Shown in pieces: positions 16,561-23,276 of a stretch of 64,000 nt of DNA (positions within the stretch are counted from its first letter, which is position 1; each line of letters begins with the position of its first letter). Below the pieces are notes generated by a model. That model was not told the origin of the DNA, made no database searches, and saw nothing but the letters and a program-made list of their open reading frames with translations. The DNA is from CAVXEH01 sp963805305 (GTDB taxonomy: Bacteria > Chloroflexota > Limnocylindria > QHBO01): the NCBI GenBank assembly GCA_963805305.1, contig CAWDTM010000008.1, positions 62,001 to 126,000 of the forward strand, read 5' to 3'. A program made the position numbers and the translations under genes.

Positions 16561-17439
16561 TCAGCCGCTCGCCCAGCGGTGGACTCGCTCCCGTACACGG
16601 TCGAAGCCCAGGTCGGCGCAGAGTGCGACGAAGGTATCCCTCGGAACGCCGGCCCAGGCGAGGTCGTCGAGCGTGCCGACAATGGACGCATCGCGGTTCA
16701 GCGTCGCCAGCCGACGGAAGAGCAGCGCGTCCGCGCGTTGATCGCGCAGGGTGGCGGCCAGGCGGCTCGCCCCGCGAAGGGGGATCTCCCAGTCGAGCGG
16801 GGATTCGGGGATCGCCTCGAGGCGGCCGAACCGGCCCAGCACGGCCGCGGTGCTCTTCGCACCCCAGCCGGGCAGGCCGGGATAGCCGTCGGAGCTGTCG
16901 CCAACGAGGGCGAGGTAATCCGGGATCGACGCGGGCCGGACGCCCCATTTCTCGACCACTCCCGCCTCATCGTACGTGACCCGTCGCATCCGGTCGCGCA
17001 GCACGACTCGCCCGTCGTCGACGCACTGGGCAAGATCCTTGTCCACCGAGCAGATGACGATCTGCTCGAGGCGCGCATCGGCCCCGAACCGGGCGACCGC
17101 GGTGGCGATCCCGTCGTCGGCCTCGTCCTCCACCATGGGCCAGGTCGCGATGCCCAGGGAGCGCAGGGCGCGCTCGGCGTCCGCGAACTGGGCCAGGAGC
17201 TCCTCGGGGACGCCGACGCTGCTCTTGTACGGCGGGTAGATGTCGTTCCGCCAGGACTCGATGACATGATCGGTCGCCGCCGCGACGTGGGTCACGTCGG
17301 GCTCCCGCAGCAGCGAGAGCATGGAGTCGATGAGCCCGCGCACGGCGTTCACCGGCCTCCCGTCGGGTCCTCGCTCGGCTGGATGCGAGAAATACGCGCG
17401 GAACAGCTCGAAGGTCGCGTCGACGAGGTGGAGCTTCAT
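16561..17439 (-). CDS. 5'-3' exonuclease (flap endonuclease / PolA N-domain-like)
   Basis: 292 residues. It resembles the stand-alone 5' nuclease domain of DNA polymerase I: MKLHLVDATFELFRAYF at the N-terminus, acidic metal-binding residues in EDEADDGIA and CSVDKDL, and the helix-3-turn-helix GDSSDGYPGLPGWGAKS. It would remove 5' flaps or RNA primers. ATG 17439 is set by homology. A 24-codon upstream reading frame overlaps it as ATGA (see that entry). No DNA polymerase domain is attached. Confidence 0.9.
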   Translation of the reverse strand: MKLHLVDATFELFRAYFSHPAERGPDGRPVNAVRGLIDSMLSLLREPDVTHVAAATDHVIESWRNDIYPPYKSSVGVPEELLAQFADAERALRSLGIATWPMVEDEADDGIATAVARFGADARLEQIVICSVDKDLAQCVDDGRVVLRDRMRRVTYDEAGVVEKWGVRPASIPDYLALVGDSSDGYPGLPGWGAKSTAAVLGRFGRLEAIPESPLDWEIPLRGASRLAATLRDQRADALLFRRLATLNRDASIVGTLDDLAWAGVPRDTFVALCADLGFDRVRERVHRWASG

Positions 17440-17510
17440 CCGCCACGCCCCGGGGCGCGCTCGAGCGGGTTCGGGCCGGGCGCAAACCCTGCCCGCTGCG
17501 TGAACGGCAT
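17436..17510 (-). CDS. Possible leaderless 24-residue upstream ORF coupled to the exonuclease gene
   Basis: ATG 17510 is preceded at exactly six bases by TACCAT (17522-17517), the same arrangement as other leaderless starts here. It reads 24 codons and stops at TGA 17438-17436, overlapping the exonuclease ATG 17439 as ATGA. The peptide begins MPFTQRAGFAPG and is Gly/Pro/Arg-rich. It looks like a leader that delivers ribosomes to the exonuclease start, which lacks a strong ribosome site of its own. It may be only an entry device with no peptide function. Confidence 0.4.
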   Translation of the reverse strand: MPFTQRAGFAPGPNPLERAPGRGG

Positions 17511-17575
17511 ACCCCGATGGTACGCGGGCCGGTAAGCGGGCAGTAAGCCACGCTGCACGAAGATTGTCCCGCAGG

Positions 17576-17642
17576 GAGCCGGCGCGGGCGCGTGCCCTGC
17601 GAAGGCCGTGACGGATCACCGTCACGGCCGCCGCGCCGGCTC
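17576..17642. other. Large nested hairpin between apbE-like and exonuclease genes
   Basis: Outer arms GAGCCGGCGCGG (17576-17587) and CCGCGCCGGCTC (17631-17642) are perfectly complementary over 12 bases. Inside, GGCCGTGACGG (17604-17614) pairs with CCGTCACGGCC (17619-17629) around an ATCA loop. Sixteen bases are unpaired on one side only. It lies just after the flavin-transferase stop (17661) on the minus strand and before the exonuclease promoter, so it may be a terminator or a structured RNA. Confidence 0.6.
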
Positions 17643-17660
17643 CTCGCGGCCGGCAAATCC

Positions 17661-18641
17661 TCAGGCGCTGCGCCTGCGTGCGACCGGGCGCTCCCAGATC
17701 GTTGCCGCCCGCGCGGCCGGCGTCATCTCGAGGGTTCCGTCCTCGCGCACCCACCATGCCGCAAGCGACCGTGCGCGTGCCGCCGAGCCGATCCGCGAGG
17801 AGCCCGCCAGGAAGAGCGCCTTTGACCAGACCTCGGCCCACGCGGGGTCCGCGAGCGCGACGGTGACGGCGGCGAGGCCCTCGCCCCCCGGCTCGCCCGT
17901 GCGCGGATCGATCAGGTGATGCACCGGGCGCCCGTCCGGAGCCGTCCAGCGTCGAACTGCGGTCGACGAGGTCGCGACCGACGCATTGCGCAGCTCGATG
18001 ACCGCCATCGGCTCGCCGCCACCATGGGGGTCCTCGATCCCGATCCGCCACGGGCCGCCATCCGGCTGGGGGCCGAAGGCCACGATATCGCCCCCGGCAT
18101 CGAGCAGCAATCCGGAGCCGGACGGCAGCGCGGAGCGCGCCACCCGGGCCGCCCAGCGCAACCCGAGCCCTTTGCCGACGCCCCCGGAGTCGACCGGCTC
18201 TGCAACGCGGATGGCCCGCTCCCGGGGACGCCGCTCCAGCCCGCTGCAGGCATCCACCGCGTTACGCGTGTGCGGCAATGCCCGCGGTCCGGGGTCGGGA
18301 ATCTGCACCCCGGCGCGCTCGCCCAGCTCCTCCAGCCTTCGCAGGACGCGGACGTCGAAGCGGCCGGCCGTGACCCGTTGGGCGCGGGCAGCCATGGCGA
18401 CCATGGCGTACAGCCGATCGCCCGCTGGCTGCCAGGCACCGGAACCTGCTCCCCGGTTGAGACGGCTCAGCTCGCTCTCGCTCCGAAAGCGCGACAGCGC
18501 CGCCTCCGTGCGTTCCATCTCCTCGACGACGAGCGCCCACGCGCGGTCAGCGCGCGGTCGCCGGCAATGCACCACCATGGCGCGCAGGACCGACCCCATG
18601 GCGCGCGTCGAGTACTGCTGAACCCGGACTCGTCCGGTCAC
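17661..18641 (-). CDS. FAD:protein FMN transferase (ApbE family)
   Basis: 326 residues. ApbE enzymes transfer FMN from FAD onto a Thr of an exported flavoprotein. Visible motifs: YSTRAMGSVLRAMVV and LSRFRSESELSRLN at the N-terminus, VDSGGVGKGLG in place of the usual DLGAIAKGY, LLDAGGDIVAFGP, and HHLIDPRTGEP for metal and flavin binding. GTG 18641 follows GGGAGA at good spacing. No classical lipobox or signal peptide is seen, so it may act in the cytoplasm or be exported otherwise. It is the last gene of a four-gene operon with a ferric-reductase-like protein, yet no FMN-binding acceptor domain is encoded next to it. Confidence 0.88.
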   Translation of the reverse strand: MTGRVRVQQYSTRAMGSVLRAMVVHCRRPRADRAWALVVEEMERTEAALSRFRSESELSRLNRGAGSGAWQPAGDRLYAMVAMAARAQRVTAGRFDVRVLRRLEELGERAGVQIPDPGPRALPHTRNAVDACSGLERRPRERAIRVAEPVDSGGVGKGLGLRWAARVARSALPSGSGLLLDAGGDIVAFGPQPDGGPWRIGIEDPHGGGEPMAVIELRNASVATSSTAVRRWTAPDGRPVHHLIDPRTGEPGGEGLAAVTVALADPAWAEVWSKALFLAGSSRIGSAARARSLAAWWVREDGTLEMTPAARAATIWERPVARRRSA

Positions 18642-18655
18642 TGGTCTCCCTTCGG

Positions 18656-19087
18656 CTATGGCTTGCCCGATGCTCCGGTCGTTGCCTGCGTTGCGGGCGC
18701 CGTCACGACCACCGTGACGGTCCGGGGTGCCGTCGGCAGCCGTGAGGCGCTCTGCGGGATCCGCGCGGCGGCGCCGGTGGCGGCCTGCACCTGGGTGGCG
18801 AGGGCGGCGACCGATGCCTCGAGGTCCGCGCTGCGCGCCGCTGCCGACCCGTAGGCGCCGGACGCCGCGTTCAGGGACTCGACCGTCGCCTGCAGGTCCG
18901 TCTCCAGCGATGCCCGGTCGCGCGCGAGTCCCGAGATCGCGTCGGCGAGAGGCTGCTGTGCCGTGCTCGCGACGACATCGGCCTGGTGCTGGAGCGCTGT
19001 GATGCCGGCAAGCGACACCGCGTACAGGCCTGCCGTAACCCCGAGGGCAATGGGAACGTGGAGCGGGGCCTTCTTCTTGCCGGGCAT
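18656..19087 (-). CDS. Small membrane-anchored coiled-coil protein with Thr/Val-rich tail
   Basis: 143 residues: basic start MPGKKK, one membrane helix (about residues 11-32), a coiled coil of roughly 70 residues rich in Ala/Leu/Asp, and a tail with RTVTVVVTAPATQ ending TTGASGKP. No family recognised. ATG 19087 shares one base with the upstream gene's stop (TGATG), and apbE follows after 14 bases. It has the same plan and a similar tail as its upstream neighbour, suggesting duplication. The TTGAS near the end loosely recalls flavinylation sites but lacks the final Thr/Ser. Confidence 0.7.
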   Translation of the reverse strand: MPGKKKAPLHVPIALGVTAGLYAVSLAGITALQHQADVVASTAQQPLADAISGLARDRASLETDLQATVESLNAASGAYGSAAARSADLEASVAALATQVQAATGAAARIPQSASRLPTAPRTVTVVVTAPATQATTGASGKP

Positions 19088-19533
19088 CAATCGTCGCCCT
19101 CGCCACCTTCGCCATACGGCGCGGAGGTTGCGGTTGGAGCGGCGGTCTGGGTCACGACACGCGTCACCGTTGCGGGCGCGGCCACCGCCTGGGACTCGAG
19201 GGCGGCGAGCTTGGCCTGGGCTGCCTTGAGCTGCGCGGCGAGCTGCGCGGCGGCGCCGGCGTCGGTGGTCGCCTTTGACTGGGCGGCGGTGAGCGCATCG
19301 CTCAGCTGCGCGGCCTGGGCGCTGACCTGGTCGAGCTGCGCACGGAGGGCGGCGCTGCGCGCCTGCTCGTCCCGGAGCTGGCCCGCCAGGGCCTGTGCGT
19401 CGATCGGCTTGGCGGTCAGCGTGGCGTTCGTGCTGGTCCACGCGCTTGCACCGCGCACGACGGCCACGGCGCCAAGGAGGCTCAGCACGGCGACGATCGC
19501 CACCAGGCTACGCCGCGGGGTGTGATCGGACAT
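19087..19533 (-). CDS. Small membrane-anchored coiled-coil protein, paralogue of its neighbour
   Basis: 148 residues: N-terminal membrane helix (about residues 10-28), a long coiled coil rich in Ala, Gln, Leu and Lys, and a tail containing ATVTRVVTQTAAPTAT that ends in a Gly/Glu/Asp run. ATG 19533 has GGAGG six bases upstream and lies 26 bases inside the ferric-reductase-like gene. It is probably extracytoplasmic apart from the anchor. Function unknown; operon position suggests a structural or redox partner of the heme protein and ApbE. Confidence 0.7.
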   Translation of the reverse strand: MSDHTPRRSLVAIVAVLSLLGAVAVVRGASAWTSTNATLTAKPIDAQALAGQLRDEQARSAALRAQLDQVSAQAAQLSDALTAAQSKATTDAGAAAQLAAQLKAAQAKLAALESQAVAAPATVTRVVTQTAAPTATSAPYGEGGEGDD

Positions 19534-20242
19534 CGGATTCCTCCATGAGGTCATGTGCGGGCACCGGCACCAGGACCGGCGCCCGGCCGGGCAGCTGCGG
19601 GACATGGGCACGCCGTTCGGCGCGCCGGCGGACGATCCAGTAGCGGTAGACGGCAGATGCGACGACCACGACCGCGATCCCCCAGTAGACGAGCCGAATG
19701 GCGCCGGTATCGGTCCCGGAGAGCGCGCCGTGGATCCAGCCCAGGCCAAGGGCCACAGCGGCAAATCGATGCAGCTTCAACCAGATCCCGGACGGCAGGA
19801 GGCGGGTCCAACGAGCGGTCGCCCCGGTGATGAGGGTGGCGTACAGGCCCAGCGATCCCAGGGCCACCGGCACGCTCCGGTATTTCGAAAGACCGGGGAG
19901 CAGCGCGCCCAGGACGTCCACGTTGGCATACGGGTCCAGCAGGATGGCGGCGATGTGCACCCCGAGGAACGCGATGACGAAGACCCACAGGGTCTCGTGC
20001 CACGGATAGATGCGCTTCGCCTGCTTCCACTGCGCCTGGTCAGGATGGCTCAACGCCAGTCCCAGGACGACCATGACCGCCAGCAGGACCAGGACCGTGA
20101 CCCCGGTCGCCCGGGCCGCGAGCCACACGCGCATCTGGGCCTGGTACGGCGTGGCCGGCGGCACGACCTGGTCGGTGATGACCAGGATCGCGAGGCCGGC
20201 GATGGCGAAGAGGATGGCGAAGGTGCGCGTGCCGAGCTTCAT
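19508..20242 (-). CDS. Ferric-reductase-like transmembrane bis-heme protein
   Basis: 244 residues with about six membrane helices. Two histidine pairs, H82/H96 and H158/H171, sit in two helices with 13-14 residue spacing, the pattern that binds two stacked b-type hemes in ferric reductase/NADPH oxidase membrane domains. There is no cytoplasmic FAD/NAD domain, so electrons must come from a partner or quinol. It is first in an operon with two coiled-coil proteins and ApbE. It could be MsrQ-like (YedZ), but no MsrP is adjacent. Confidence 0.8.
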   Translation of the reverse strand: MKLGTRTFAILFAIAGLAILVITDQVVPPATPYQAQMRVWLAARATGVTVLVLLAVMVVLGLALSHPDQAQWKQAKRIYPWHETLWVFVIAFLGVHIAAILLDPYANVDVLGALLPGLSKYRSVPVALGSLGLYATLITGATARWTRLLPSGIWLKLHRFAAVALGLGWIHGALSGTDTGAIRLVYWGIAVVVVASAVYRYWIVRRRAERRAHVPQLPGRAPVLVPVPAHDLMEESDVRSHPAA

Positions 20243-20413
20243 GCTCAGTCTGAGGCGCGCGGACGCGCCAAGGTTTCAGGCTCGTGCCGGACGATCGGCA
20301 CCCGGGGCTCACATCCGATGGTCCTGCCGCGGCAGCCGAGCCGAATCCCGGCATGCGGGCTTCGCGGCCCTGGCCGATCCGCAGGCCCCGCGCCGATATC
20401 GCGGGCGGGCAGG
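20243..20413. other. Intergenic region, no gene seen
   Basis: 171 bases between the mutase stop and the ferric-reductase-like start, both on the minus strand. It holds a short hairpin GGCGCG-CGGA-CGCGCC (20254-20269) in the reductase leader and a second around 20285-20310. I see no tRNA, riboswitch or ORF. Confidence 0.4.
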
Positions 20414-22162
20414 TCAGACGGCGAGCGGCTCCCGGTATTCGCCGTAGACGCGGCGCAGGATGCCGCACATCTCGCCGATGGTGGCGTAGGCCCGCACCGC
20501 CTCGACGATGGCCGGCATGAGGTTCACGTCGCCGGCCCGCGCCTCATCCTCCAGGCGGCGCATGGCAGCGGTGTGGGCCGCCCCATCGCGTTGCGCGCGC
20601 GTCCGCGCCAGGCGCTCGAGATGGCGCCGCTCCTGCTCCCCGGTGATCTCGACCAGCGGGATGCGCAGCTCCTCGCTCGGATCGGCGTAGCGCGTGACCC
20701 CCACCAGTTCACGCTCGTGGACCTCCAGCTCTCGCGCCTGCTCGTACGCCGCGTCGGCGATCTCCGCCTGGGGAAATCCCGCCTCCAGGGCCCTGACCAT
20801 GCCGCCCATCTCGTCGATGCGGGCGATGTACCGCCATGCGGCCTGCTCCGTGCGGTTCGTGAGCGTCTCCACGAAATACGACCCGGCCAGGGGGTCGACG
20901 GTGTTTGCCACGCCGGATTCCTCCGCGATGACCTGCTGCTGGCGAAGGGCCAGGAGCGCTGCCTCTTCGGACGGAACCGCCCATGCCTCGTCGTAGGCAT
21001 CCGTATGCAGGCTCTGGGTCCCGCCCAGCACCCCGGCGAGGGCCTGGATGGCGACCCGGGTCAGATTGTTGAGCGGCTGCTGCGCGGTCAGGGACACCCC
21101 CGCGGTCTGGGTGTGGAAGCGCATCCAGGTCGATCGTTCGTTCTCCGCCCCGAAGCGTTCGCGGCAGAGCTTGAACCAGATCCGTCGCGCGGCACGGAAC
21201 TTCGCGATCTCCTCGAAGAAGTCGTTGTGGCTGTTGAAGAAGAACGAGAGCCGCGGCGCGAAGTCATCGAACCGCAGGCCGCGCGCCATCGCGTCCTCCG
21301 CGTAGGCGATCCCATCGGCGATCGTGAAGGCCAGTTCCTGGACCGCCGTCGATCCGGCCTCGCGGATGTGGTAGCCGGAGATGCTGATCGTGTTCCAGCG
21401 CGGCATCTCGCGGGTGCCCCACTCCACGGTGTCGGTCACGAGCCTGAGCGAGGGGGCCGGCGGGAAGATGTACTCCTTCTGGGCGATGAACTCCTTGAGG
21501 ATGTCGTTCTGCAGCGTCCCGGTCAGCTGGGCGCGCGGCACGCCCATCTTCTCGGCGGCGACGACGTACATGGCCCAGATCATCGCGGCGGGGGAGTTGA
21601 TCGTCATGCTGGTGCTGATCTCGCCCACGGGCAGCCCGTCGAGCAGGATCTCCATGTCGGCGAGGCTCGAGACGGCGACACCGCAGGTGCCGAACTCGCC
21701 CGCGGCGTGCGGATCATCGTGGTCGTACCCGTACAGGGTCGGCATGTCGTAGGCGATCGAGAGCCCTGTCCCACCCTCCTCGATGAGACGCTTGAACCGC
21801 CGGTTCGTGTCCTCCGCGGTCCCGTAGCCGGCGAACATGCGCATCGTCCACGGGCGGCCGCGATGGCCGGTGGGGTGAATGCCGCGCGTGAACGGGGGCT
21901 CGCCGGGCAGGCCAACGTCGTCGATCTCGTCCCATCCCGCGGCGGCGCCATCGGCGCCCGGGCTGAAGCGGTAGCGGGGACGTCCCGCATCGGGGTCGTT
22001 GGCGGGATCGTGCAGGTCGCTCGGGGTGTAGACCCGGTCGATCTCCACGCCGGACTGGGTGATGAACCGCGCCCGCCGCTCGCCACCCCGTTCCAGGGCC
22101 GGCCGCAACCGTTCGCGCTCCCATGCCTCCTGGTGCTCCGACCACCGCTTCGGATCGCTCAT
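20414..22162 (-). CDS. B12-dependent acyl-CoA mutase large subunit, isobutyryl-CoA-mutase-like
   Basis: 582 residues, the substrate-binding barrel of the methylmalonyl-CoA mutase superfamily without the C-terminal B12 domain. Motifs include GIHPTGHRGRPWTMR, AGYGTAEDTNRRF, TLQNDILKEF and NTISISGYHIREAG. Relative to methylmalonyl-CoA mutase, Tyr89 is Phe (in MRMFAG) and Arg207 is Gln (FIAQ, exactly ten residues after the conserved Gln of LQND). Phe/Gln is the isobutyryl-CoA mutase pair. Streptomyces IcmA and IcmB are also split, with similar sizes. The B12-binding subunit is encoded at 43742-44182 with MeaB after it. ATG 22162 is the first start giving a family-like N-terminus. Confidence 0.9.
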   Translation of the reverse strand: MSDPKRWSEHQEAWERERLRPALERGGERRARFITQSGVEIDRVYTPSDLHDPANDPDAGRPRYRFSPGADGAAAGWDEIDDVGLPGEPPFTRGIHPTGHRGRPWTMRMFAGYGTAEDTNRRFKRLIEEGGTGLSIAYDMPTLYGYDHDDPHAAGEFGTCGVAVSSLADMEILLDGLPVGEISTSMTINSPAAMIWAMYVVAAEKMGVPRAQLTGTLQNDILKEFIAQKEYIFPPAPSLRLVTDTVEWGTREMPRWNTISISGYHIREAGSTAVQELAFTIADGIAYAEDAMARGLRFDDFAPRLSFFFNSHNDFFEEIAKFRAARRIWFKLCRERFGAENERSTWMRFHTQTAGVSLTAQQPLNNLTRVAIQALAGVLGGTQSLHTDAYDEAWAVPSEEAALLALRQQQVIAEESGVANTVDPLAGSYFVETLTNRTEQAAWRYIARIDEMGGMVRALEAGFPQAEIADAAYEQARELEVHERELVGVTRYADPSEELRIPLVEITGEQERRHLERLARTRAQRDGAAHTAAMRRLEDEARAGDVNLMPAIVEAVRAYATIGEMCGILRRVYGEYREPLAV

Positions 22163-22239
22163 GGAGCGCAGTGTGCGGGCAAGACCGATGCCGCCGCAAC
22201 CGGGACCGTGGCGGCGACGACATCGGCGCGGGTGATGGC

Positions 22240-23157
22240 TCAGGCGGCGTCCACCACCCACTTGCGCGGATCGCCCGCGCCCAGGTCGGTGATCCCCGCC
22301 GTTGCCAGCGCGCCCAGGACCAGCGTGCGGCGATGCGCCGCGAACGTCAGCACGTGGGCGATGAGCCCTCCGTACGTATAGATCTCCGGTGGGTCGCATT
22401 GGGCGTCAACGAAGGTCTCGTCCAGGCGTCCCTCGTCGACCACGCGCCGGACCTCGGCCAGGAAGGCGTCCCCCGACGACCGCAGGCGGGTGCGCATGCT
22501 CGCAATGGACTCGCCACGCTCGATCGCGAAGTCGTAGTCGCGGCTGGCGATCACGTTGTTCCACATGTCCATCTGGCCGATGAGACGAGAGAGCAGGGTG
22601 CGGAGGGTCGGGTCGTCGTCGACGCCCTCCACGGAGAGAGTGATCGGGGCGTCGAGCGTGGCAGCGTCCAGCCTCGCGGCACGGTCGACGAGCTCGCCGA
22701 CCAGCCAGACGTGGTGCTCGACCATGCGGACCAGGAGATGCATCGCGGTTACCTCGGTACGGGCGGGCAGCCGGAGGCCGCCCGGCGGGTGGAAATGCAC
22801 GTCGGTGGGACAGGAGAGCTGGATCTGGCCGGGCGCTGCGCGCCAGGCCGAGGGAGCGGACCCGTAGGCGCGCTGGAATGCCCGCGTGAACGCCTCGTTC
22901 GATCCGTATCCGGCCTCCAGGGCGATCTCCAGAATTCCCGCCCGGCTGGTGATCAGCCGGTAGGCGGCGCGCTCCAGCAGCACGCGGCGGCGGAAGGTGG
23001 CCGGCGGCTCGCCGGCCGTTGCGCTGATGATCCGGTCGAAATGGTGTCGCGAGAGATAGGCCCGCGATGCCAGATCGCCCGCGTCGAGCTCGAGGTCGTC
23101 GAGATCCGACGCCACCGAGTCGACGAAGCCGAGGAAGGTGTCCTGCGCCGTGCTCAT
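22240..23157 (-). CDS. AraC-family regulator fused to a DinB-like domain
   Basis: 305 residues. Residues of about 10-105 form an AraC-type double helix-turn-helix with SRHHFDRIISATAGEPP and IALEAGYGSNEAFTRAF. The rest resembles a DinB/YfiT four-helix bundle, with metal-site-like histidines in MVEHHVWL and a late HVLTFAAHRR. Such fusions are known regulators with unknown ligand. ATG 23157 follows GGATGAGG. It is divergent from the large LuxR gene across 118 bases and may regulate that or itself. CTTGA/TCAAG arms (23192-23221) in the gap are a possible operator. Confidence 0.82.
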   Translation of the reverse strand: MSTAQDTFLGFVDSVASDLDDLELDAGDLASRAYLSRHHFDRIISATAGEPPATFRRRVLLERAAYRLITSRAGILEIALEAGYGSNEAFTRAFQRAYGSAPSAWRAAPGQIQLSCPTDVHFHPPGGLRLPARTEVTAMHLLVRMVEHHVWLVGELVDRAARLDAATLDAPITLSVEGVDDDPTLRTLLSRLIGQMDMWNNVIASRDYDFAIERGESIASMRTRLRSSGDAFLAEVRRVVDEGRLDETFVDAQCDPPEIYTYGGLIAHVLTFAAHRRTLVLGALATAGITDLGAGDPRKWVVDAA

Positions 23158-23261
23158 GGCCTCATCCTGCGGGTCGCTGCGGTGTCTTCGCTTGATCGTA
23201 CTTGCGCAGGTTGCGTCAAGGACGGATTGACCGAACGGTCCATCTCGGCATGTCGGAGCGT

Positions 23262-23276
23262 CATAATCGCCCGGCA
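23262..23276 (+). promoter_or_regulatory. Putative leaderless promoter (-10 CATAAT)
   Basis: CATAAT at 23262-23267 ends eight bases before ATG 23276 of the LuxR/AAA regulator; no Shine-Dalgarno sequence. Confidence 0.5.

Noticed and set aside
18656..18690. TTGAS near the end of the 143-residue coiled-coil protein as a flavinylation site
   Set aside because: ApbE sites have the form (S/T)GA(T/S)xx(T/S); here the final residue is Pro at the C-terminus, so the match is too weak to call.
22163..22239. Possible cobalamin riboswitch before the mutase gene
   Set aside because: The gap is only 77 bases and I see no B12-box-like sequence.
19553..22381. Plus-strand frame of 942 codons opposite the mutase and reductase genes
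   Set aside because: It is a GC-driven shadow: very rich in Arg, Gly, Asp and Gln with no motifs, opposite well-supported genes.
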